This document shows positions 9,801 through 11,670 of a stretch of DNA of 11,670 nucleotides, piece by piece. The stretch is from Gonium pectorale. Its lineage: Eukaryota > Chlorophyta > Chlorophyceae > Chlamydomonadales > Volvocaceae. The stretch lies in NCBI GenBank assembly GCA_001584585.1, contig LSYV01000094.1, positions 215,473 to 227,142 of the forward strand. Direction: 5' to 3'. The position numbers and the translations under genes are program-made. Under the pieces are notes generated by a model. That model was given only the letters and a program-made list of their open reading frames with translations, made no database searches and was not told the origin of the DNA. How positions within the stretch are numbered: the first letter of the stretch is position 1; each line of letters starts with the position of its first letter.

Positions 9801-11563
9801 CCGCCGCCTCCACGGGGCACCCGGAGGTGGTCAAGGAGCTGCTGGCGGCGGGGGCTGATCTCAACGCAGCTGACAAGGTGCGTCCTATAAAGGCAGGCAG
9901 GGGGCCTCAACGACGAAAGTGTAAGTAGGTCTACCGCCACCCACCCCACAAAATTTTGCTCCTTCTGATCCCCAGTATAAAACCCTCAGACACCCATTCA
10001 CGGTGTGCAGTCTGTGCCGTACACGATGGTCCTGCTGTGAAGCACTAAACAAAGGGTTGAGTCATGTGCCATCCTTCCTCTAACCCAACTCGTGCAAAAG
10101 CTTCTGCATGCCTGATGTCCCCTCCCACAGGACAAAAGGACGCCACTCTATGTCGCCACCTCCAACGGGCACCTGGAGGTGGTGAAGGTGCTGCTGGCGG
10201 CGGGGGCTGATGTGAATGCAGCTACCACGGTGCGTCCTTGTTCATTGATGGGCAGGCAGGGGGCCTCAACGAGGAAAGTACGATCAGGTCTACCGCCGCC
10301 CTACCCCCGCCCCCCTTGCGTTTATCCATGATGGCTCCGTCTCCATGCCTGCCCGCCTTCCAGAGGACACACCGTCCATTCTGGCAATGTGTTGTCGGAC
10401 CGGTGCTCCGGACAGGCGTACCAATGTCTGCTTCCGTCCCCTAGCTACGCGAAGCAGATGTGCCTGGACCCGCGGCACGCAACGTGATACACCCAGACAC
10501 CCTCATCGGAGGCCTGTGCATGCACGAGCCGCAAACGGAACAAGGCCTCCTGCCCCGCACTGCTCCTCCGCCAATTATTACCAGACGGGGATGACTGCTC
10601 TGTCCTTGGCTGCATCTGAGGGCCGCCTGCTTGTGGTGCAAGCCCTTCTGGATGCCGGGGCTAATCCAGATTATAAGAATACGGTACGTGTGAAATGAGA
10701 CAAGCTTTGAAGTAGCGCCTTGCGCTCTGCAATCTTGCCGAGGACGGCGCGTGTGGTCTTAGTTGTGACTTGACTCACCCTCTGTTATGTTCTACTGCCC
10801 ACAGTATGGCCGGACTCCATTGGCAGCTGCAGCCAGTCGGGGTCAGGTCGACCTGGCGGAGGCTCTGCTGCGAAATGGGGCATTCGTGGATGCAAAAGAC
10901 AAGGTAATGGTGTAACGTAAATAGCCCCATATGAATAGTACGTGCAAACCATCCAATTTGTTTACTCAGTTTCTTGGTGTCCCTCCGCTGCCTCTGACGT
11001 GCAGTAGGCAGTGTATGAAGGCTCTAACCACTCTACCGATAGCCTGCCAGCGTATAACCTGATAGCGGCATACTGTGTGCCCCCAATCACTTGAGTGCCC
11101 GTCGAAAGCCGCCAGCATCAGGGGTTTCACCGTAATGTCCTAGCTAAATCAAACCTCTGCACGCCTGGCGGGGCGGTTTGTAAACAGAAGCTCGCCCCTA
11201 CTAACCTTGGTGGCCAACAGGACGATCGAACACCGCTGCATCTGGCCGCTGCGGCAGCGAAGGCAGGCAACATCGACATCATTCACAAGCTACTGGAGTG
11301 GGGCGCAGACAGCACATCTAGGGACAAGGTGCCTGGGTGTATGAGAGGCAATTGGGCGGGAATAAATGCATGCACTACCTACTACTGGGAACTAGACCTA
11401 CCTAACTGCTAGTCGTTGTTGACCACCAACTCATAATTACCAGTACACCACCAACGTTTAACACCTGGTATCCCTGTGTATCCTCCAGAACGGTGGGACA
11501 CCGCTGGCAGCAGCTTCCTCCAATTCAACCATATTCAAGGTCCTTGATGACGCTTCCAAAACG
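767..11563 (+). CDS. Multi-exon gene: three CID-like modules plus ankyrin repeat array
   Basis: This is a predicted 23-exon gene encoding about 940 residues; the coordinates span exons and introns. Order: acidic N-terminus (residues 1-36), CID-like module 1 (about 37-175) with a Pro/Ala/Gly-rich tail, linker exon (220-243), module 2 (about 244-375) with a similar tail, module 3 (about 416-555) with a PTEPTEP linker, then eleven ankyrin repeats (583-940). All introns are GT-AG and phase 0. The CID assignment rests on pattern recognition of the polymerase CTD-interacting fold (PCF11, RPRD, SCAF families); a VHS/ENTH-like helical domain is the main alternative. The ankyrin calls are clear from [15 protein letters not shown] and [10 protein letters not shown] strings. 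The ATG at 767 has a good algal context (CAACATGC). The likely role is scaffolding or nuclear RNA-processing regulation, which is inference. The 3' end is uncertain: splicing at 11564 would continue the gene outside the window, while reading through ends at TAG 11594-11596. No known gene symbol is recognised. Confidence 0.7.
879..920 (+). CDS. Exon 2: short N-terminal segment
   Basis: It encodes residues 23-36 ([14 protein letters not shown]), flanked by acceptor GTTTGCAG and donor GTAGGT, phase 0 at both ends. The preceding intron is only 46 nt (833-878). An alternative donor GGTGAC at 907 would give a phase-1 junction and does not fit the next exon. The exon may be skipped without changing frame, so its inclusion is less certain than that of the domain exons. 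Confidence 0.45.
1181..1339 (+). CDS. Exon 3: CID-like module 1, first part
   Basis: It encodes residues 37-89. The acceptor is CTGATCAG and the donor GTGCGG. The sequence carries [17 protein letters not shown], then the [16 protein letters not shown] helix and QHVKQ. These match the first helices of a CTD-interacting domain (short helix with a leucine repeat, then a helix ending in an A/E-rich stretch before the HIK/HVK segment). The same segment recurs in exons 7 and 10, which is strong evidence of coding. Confidence 0.8.
1490..1603 (+). CDS. Exon 4: CID-like module 1, central helix
   Basis: It encodes residues 90-127, starting [20 protein letters not shown]. This closely resembles the PP-x-x-KLPALYLLDSIVKN core of PCF11/RPRD-type CIDs, the helix that forms much of the CTD-peptide binding groove. 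Acceptor CTTCTGCAG, donor GTGGGC, both phase 0. It is two codons longer than its counterparts, exons 8 and 11. Confidence 0.8.
1604..1956 (+). other. Intron 4 with CCAG tetranucleotide repeat
   Basis: A 353-nt intron between module-1 exons. It contains a run of about seven CCAG units at 1753-1781. The small frames open across it have no domain character and nothing else stands out. It ends with a good acceptor (CCTACTGCAG). Confidence 0.65.
1957..2232 (+). CDS. Exon 5: CID-like module 1, last helix and proline-rich tail
   Basis: It encodes residues 128-219. It opens with [18 protein letters not shown] and a W-SLAKKLDP helix, equivalent to the final CID helices (the R-x-K-x-x-LLKTW region of PCF11-like proteins). 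From about residue 170 it turns into a Gly/Pro/Ala-rich, likely disordered tail with GRAPPMPAG and [10 protein letters not shown] related tail occurs in exon 9. Acceptor CTACTGCAG, donor GTAAGA, phase 0. Confidence 0.75.
2233..2881 (+). other. Intron 5
   Basis: A 649-nt intron between module 1 and the linker exon. It contains a GT dinucleotide run with a following G tract at 2529-2550. Long open frames on the minus strand across 2150-2738 have no recognisable motif and overlap real exon 5, so I treat them as shadows. Confidence 0.6.
2882..2953 (+). CDS. Exon 6: acidic linker between modules 1 and 2
   Basis: It encodes residues 220-243 ([20 protein letters not shown] and GSEQ), a glutamate- and alanine-rich, likely flexible linker. 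Acceptor ATTCCGCCAG, donor GTGTGG, 72 nt, phase 0 at both ends. There is no clear counterpart between modules 2 and 3. It is supported by splice signals and an open frame only. Confidence 0.5.
2971..3003. repeat. ATGC tetranucleotide palindromic repeat
   Basis: Two blocks of TGCA/ATGC units are separated by a single break (CATCATG) in intron 6. The unit is self-complementary, so the tract can fold into a cruciform or hairpin. It lies within the 268-nt intron 2954-3221. Confidence 0.85.
3222..3389 (+). CDS. Exon 7: CID-like module 2, first part
   Basis: It encodes residues 244-299. It carries [18 protein letters not shown], the [16 protein letters not shown] helix and QHIKQ, very close to exon 3. 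Acceptor CCTCCTCAG, donor GTGCGG. The first 20 or so intron bases after this exon also match those after exon 3, so exon and intron were copied together. Confidence 0.8.
3540..3647 (+). CDS. Exon 8: CID-like module 2, central helix
   Basis: It encodes residues 300-335, starting [20 protein letters not shown]. The core HRLPALM is kept, but the aspartate of module 1 (LLD) is replaced by Asn (LAN). In classical CIDs this aspartate contacts the CTD, so binding may be altered. Acceptor ATGCCGCAG, donor GTGGGT, 108 nt, phase 0. Confidence 0.8.
3648..4026 (+). other. Intron 8 with a 42-bp direct duplication
   Basis: A 379-nt intron. A unit beginning TGTCGGATTCAGA and ending near AAACCCAT is present twice in tandem at 3793-3834 and 3835-3870, with several mismatches. 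A short CGTACGTACG palindrome lies near 3910. No exon is seen. Confidence 0.65.
3793..3870. repeat. Degenerate tandem repeat, period 42
   Basis: Two adjacent copies share the TGTCGGATTCAGA start, an AA-TGTT core and an AAACCCAT end. They differ at scattered positions, so this is an old local duplication inside intron 8. Confidence 0.75.
4027..4266 (+). CDS. Exon 9: CID-like module 2, last helix and tail
   Basis: It encodes residues 336-415. It begins [19 protein letters not shown] and continues with a [17 protein letters not shown] helix, matching exon 5. The tail (GRAPPGPGG, then [12 protein letters not shown]) parallels the exon 5 tail (GRAPPMPAG, then ITAAEVEEV), so the linker was duplicated with the domain. 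Acceptor GCCCGCAG, donor GTAAGG, phase 0. Confidence 0.75.
4267..4726 (+). other. Intron 9
   Basis: A 460-nt intron between modules 2 and 3. I searched it for a linker exon corresponding to exon 6 and found none that keeps phase 0. The best candidate, ending at the GTAAGC donor at 4563, is 47 nt long and would break frame. No repeats of note. Confidence 0.55.
4727..4912 (+). CDS. Exon 10: CID-like module 3, first part
   Basis: It encodes residues 416-477. It contains [18 protein letters not shown], then [20 protein letters not shown] and QHVRQEQ, a diverged version of exons 3 and 7. The start is ambiguous: acceptor GACGCAG gives 4727, while a second in-frame acceptor (CCCCCGCAG) would start the exon at 4754. 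Both are phase 0. Donor GTGCGT. Confidence 0.7.
5088..5195 (+). CDS. Exon 11: CID-like module 3, central helix
   Basis: It encodes residues 478-513, starting [20 protein letters not shown]. It has the same length (108 nt) as exon 8 and the same pattern as the HRLPAL-LLD helix. The CTD-contact aspartate position is now Ser/Met and the CPP start is RPL, making this the most diverged copy. Acceptor TGTTGCAG, donor GTGCGC, phase 0. Confidence 0.7.
5196..5627 (+). other. Intron 11
   Basis: A 432-nt intron. It contains G-rich tracts at about 5305-5345 and a TGGCCGAGTGG word near 5514 that resembles a tRNA A box, but no B box or cloverleaf follows. No exon is seen. Confidence 0.6.
5628..5834 (+). 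CDS. Exon 12: CID-like module 3, last helix and linker
   Basis: It encodes residues 514-582. It begins [20 protein letters not shown] followed by [17 protein letters not shown], matching the starts of exons 5 and 9. It then runs into a PTEPTEP linker and an Ala-rich end ([10 protein letters not shown]). Acceptor GCTGCAG, donor GTGAGT, phase 0. The next intron is only 135 nt, which favours continuous splicing into the ankyrin exons over a gene end here. Confidence 0.7.
5970..6068 (+). CDS. Exon 13: ankyrin repeat 1
   Basis: It encodes residues 583-615, 33 codons. It reads [20 protein letters not shown] then [10 protein letters not shown], a divergent but clear ankyrin repeat. Acceptor CTGCCACAG, donor GTGAGG, phase 0. 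It is separated from the next repeat by the longest intron in the gene. Confidence 0.75.
6499..6545. repeat. GC hairpin element (GGCGGAGCCCC direct repeat)
   Basis: Two GGCGGAGCCCC copies flank a core with CCCCCGCCGC, a GAA loop, then GCGGC and a G run, which can form a stem-loop. A TCCG repeat follows directly. Elements of this look are common in volvocine algal DNA as short interspersed palindromes (general knowledge, not checked here). Confidence 0.6.
6561..6584. repeat. TCCG tetranucleotide microsatellite
   Basis: Six perfect TCCG units lie in intron 13, immediately downstream of the GC hairpin element. Confidence 0.9.
7234..7332 (+). CDS. Exon 14: ankyrin repeat 2
   Basis: It encodes residues 616-648. 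It reads [20 protein letters not shown] then [13 protein letters not shown]. Acceptor CTCCCACAG, donor GTGCGC, 99 nt, phase 0. It shares long nucleotide identity with exons 15-19, including a CTGCTGGCGGCGGGGGCTGA stretch. Confidence 0.85.
7333..7882 (+). other. Intron 14 with 20-bp minisatellite
   Basis: A 550-nt intron. After a GACAGGCAGGGGGG start related to those of the later ankyrin introns, it contains the period-20 tract at 7417-7543. Near the acceptor is a GTGCGCCATCCTGCTTCC segment (about 7810) that recurs before the acceptors of later ankyrin exons. Confidence 0.65.
7417..7543. repeat. 20-bp tandem repeat, six copies
   Basis: The unit CCCCCTCTGACTCGTACCGG is repeated six times without change (CTCTGACTCG occurs at 7421, 7441, 7461, 7481, 7501 and 7521), followed by a broken copy. 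The perfect identity points to recent slippage. It translates to regular strings on the minus strand, which I regard as artefact. Confidence 0.92.
7883..7981 (+). CDS. Exon 15: ankyrin repeat 3
   Basis: It encodes residues 649-681. It reads [20 protein letters not shown] then [13 protein letters not shown]. Acceptor TTTCCTCAG, donor GTGAGT, 99 nt, phase 0. The frame stays open far into the following intron (to 8443), so intron retention would add a long unrelated tail. Confidence 0.85.
7982..8626 (+). other. Intron 15 with duplicated block
   Basis: A 645-nt intron. It starts with the AGGCAGGGGG-CCTCAACGA signature shared by other ankyrin introns and carries copy A of a 160-bp block (8043-8202) found again in intron 16. 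Further conserved pieces lie near 8230-8250 and 8485-8515. Nothing else is recognised. Confidence 0.65.
8043..8202. repeat. 160-bp direct repeat, copy A
   Basis: It matches 8832-8991 with a single visible mismatch (AAACACG versus AAGCACG) over 160 nt. It contains an uninterrupted plus-strand frame and an uninterrupted minus-strand frame. It sits 61 nt after exon 15. Confidence 0.92.
8627..8725 (+). CDS. Exon 16: ankyrin repeat 4
   Basis: It encodes residues 682-714. It reads [20 protein letters not shown] then [13 protein letters not shown], the closest copy to the general ankyrin consensus. Acceptor CTCTCACAG, donor GTGCGT, 99 nt, phase 0. Confidence 0.88.
8726..9364 (+). other. Intron 16 with duplicated block
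   Basis: A 639-nt intron holding copy B of the 160-bp block at 8832-8991. The flanks resemble intron 15 only loosely, for example TGTGC-GAAAGC-TCATGT near 9030. It ends in an unusual acceptor, CTTCCAAAG. Confidence 0.65.
8832..8991. repeat. 160-bp direct repeat, copy B
   Basis: It is nearly identical to 8043-8202. The distance from the preceding exon (106 nt) differs from that of copy A (61 nt), and the flanks are more diverged than the core. Confidence 0.92.
9365..9463 (+). CDS. Exon 17: ankyrin repeat 5
   Basis: It encodes residues 715-747. It reads [20 protein letters not shown] then [13 protein letters not shown]. Matching the 99-nt register of the other copies puts the acceptor at CTTCCAAAG, an AAG instead of the usual CAG. 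It may therefore be a weaker, regulated exon. Donor GTGCGT, phase 0. Confidence 0.8.
9464..9778 (+). other. Intron 17, composite, with relic of a lost exon
   Basis: A 315-nt intron. Bases 9481-9668 match intron 18 (9892-10081) with few differences. From about 9674 a second intron-start-like segment appears (GGGCAGGCTGGTGGGCTCAA, like GGGCAGGCAGGGGGCCTCAA after exon 19). It therefore looks like two introns joined after loss of an ankyrin exon. Confidence 0.6.
9481..9668. repeat. Direct repeat of about 190 bp, copy in intron 17
   Basis: It pairs with 9892-10081. Shared words include CCTCAACGACGAAAGTGTAA, CACAAAATTTTG and ACACCCATTCACGGTGTGCA. Differences are scattered single bases and short indels. 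Confidence 0.88.
9779..9877 (+). CDS. Exon 18: ankyrin repeat 6
   Basis: It encodes residues 748-780. It reads [20 protein letters not shown] then [13 protein letters not shown]. The acceptor is CTCCCATAG (TAG), donor GTGCGT, 99 nt, phase 0. Confidence 0.85.
9878..10130 (+). other. Intron 18
   Basis: A 253-nt intron that is mostly the second copy of the block shared with intron 17 (9892-10081). The region before the acceptor (CCTGATGTCCCCTCCCACAG) matches the end of intron 17 closely. Confidence 0.7.
9892..10081. repeat. Direct repeat of about 190 bp, copy in intron 18
   Basis: It is the counterpart of 9481-9668. Together with exons 17-19 it shows that an exon-plus-intron unit was duplicated recently. 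Confidence 0.88.
10131..10229 (+). CDS. Exon 19: ankyrin repeat 7
   Basis: It encodes residues 781-813. It reads [20 protein letters not shown] then [13 protein letters not shown]. Acceptor CTCCCACAG, donor GTGCGT, 99 nt, phase 0. It is the last member of the highly similar group of exons 14-19. Confidence 0.87.
10230..10584 (+). other. Intron 19
   Basis: A 355-nt intron. Its first 80 nt carry the common ankyrin-intron start (GGCAGGCAGGGGGCCTCAAC and GGTCTACCGCC); the rest is unique. An ORF runs across its 3' half into exon 20 in the exon frame, but it shows no domain. Acceptor ATTATTACCAG. Confidence 0.6.
10585..10683 (+). CDS. Exon 20: ankyrin repeat 8
   Basis: It encodes residues 814-846. 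It reads [20 protein letters not shown] then [13 protein letters not shown]. It is clearly ankyrin but diverged from exons 14-19 in both protein and DNA. Acceptor TTACCAG, donor GTACGT, 99 nt, phase 0. Confidence 0.82.
10805..10903 (+). CDS. Exon 21: ankyrin repeat 9
   Basis: It encodes residues 847-879. It reads [20 protein letters not shown] then [13 protein letters not shown]. Acceptor GCCCACAG, donor GTAATG, 99 nt, phase 0. The frame is too short to stand out in simple ORF searches, but the repeat signature is unambiguous. Confidence 0.82.
10904..11220 (+). other. Intron 21
   Basis: A 317-nt intron with no similarity to the duplicated ankyrin introns. No repeats or additional exon are seen. 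Confidence 0.6.
11221..11328 (+). CDS. Exon 22: ankyrin repeat 10, with three-residue insertion
   Basis: It encodes residues 880-915, 36 codons. It reads [20 protein letters not shown] then [16 protein letters not shown]. Three extra residues lie in the turn between the first helix and the GNIDI segment. Acceptor GGCCAACAG, donor GTGCCT, phase 0. Confidence 0.82.
11489..11563 (+). CDS. Exon 23: shortened ankyrin repeat 11
   Basis: It encodes residues 916-940. It reads [20 protein letters not shown] then DASKT, an ankyrin start whose second helix and GAD turn are shortened. Acceptor ATCCTCCAG. The following ACG|GTATAC could be a phase-0 donor like the ACG|GTACGT of exon 20. If it is not spliced, ten more codons lead to TAG at 11594-11596. 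No TGTAA-type polyadenylation signal lies in the last 70 bases. Confidence 0.6.
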
Positions 11564-11670
11564 GTATACGGAGATACAAGCCCGGTAGCCGTTTAGTTCC
11601 TCACTCCGGGGACCTTTGCATGATGACATGGGATTATACCGTCCGCCGAAGGCTAGGATAGGTAGGCGAT

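Overview
The window looks like nuclear DNA of a eukaryote, most likely a chlorophyte alga of the volvocine (Chlamydomonas/Volvox/Gonium) kind. The reasons are many short GC-rich exons separated by GT-AG introns of about 50 to 1,200 nt, acceptors of the TGCAG/CACAG type, a start context of the algal type, and simple-repeat-rich introns. There is no bacterial gene organisation. The organism assignment is an inference from style, not from a recognised sequence.

I read one gene on the plus strand. It runs from an ATG at 767 to at least 11563 and fills nearly all of the window. I could chain 23 exons by hand, and every junction is phase 0. They give a predicted protein of about 940 residues: a short acidic N-terminus (exons 1-2), three tandem modules of about 110-130 residues (exons 3-5, 7-9 and 10-12), and a run of ankyrin repeats with exactly one repeat per exon (exons 13-23). 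The three modules resemble the RNA polymerase II CTD-interacting domain (CID) of the PCF11/RPRD/SCAF type: a helix pair with F-LDKL and LL-MA-ENP-EA, then an HRLPAL-LLD-type helix, then a third exon with an R-SLA-KLD helix. Nine of the ankyrin exons are exactly 99 nt (33 codons), one is 108 nt, and the last is a shortened repeat.

Layout: 1-660 is C-rich low-complexity DNA, probably upstream or promoter-proximal. 661-766 may hold the promoter and 5' leader. 767-920 is the N-terminus. 1181-2232, 3222-4266 and 4727-5834 are CID-like modules 1, 2 and 3, with a linker exon at 2882-2953. 5970-11563 is the ankyrin array. The gene may end at a TAG at 11594-11596 or splice on beyond the window.

If the reading is right, the modules would bind a partner peptide, classically the phosphorylated polymerase CTD, and the ankyrin array would bind other proteins. 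The ankyrin half has clearly grown by duplication of exon plus flanking intron. Introns 15/16 share a 160-bp nearly identical block, introns 17/18 share about 190 bp, and intron 17 contains what looks like the scar of a deleted ankyrin exon. Since all exons are frame-neutral cassettes, alternative splicing could change ankyrin number and surface without frameshifts. I found no second convincing gene on either strand, and no tRNA, rRNA, CRISPR or complete transposon.
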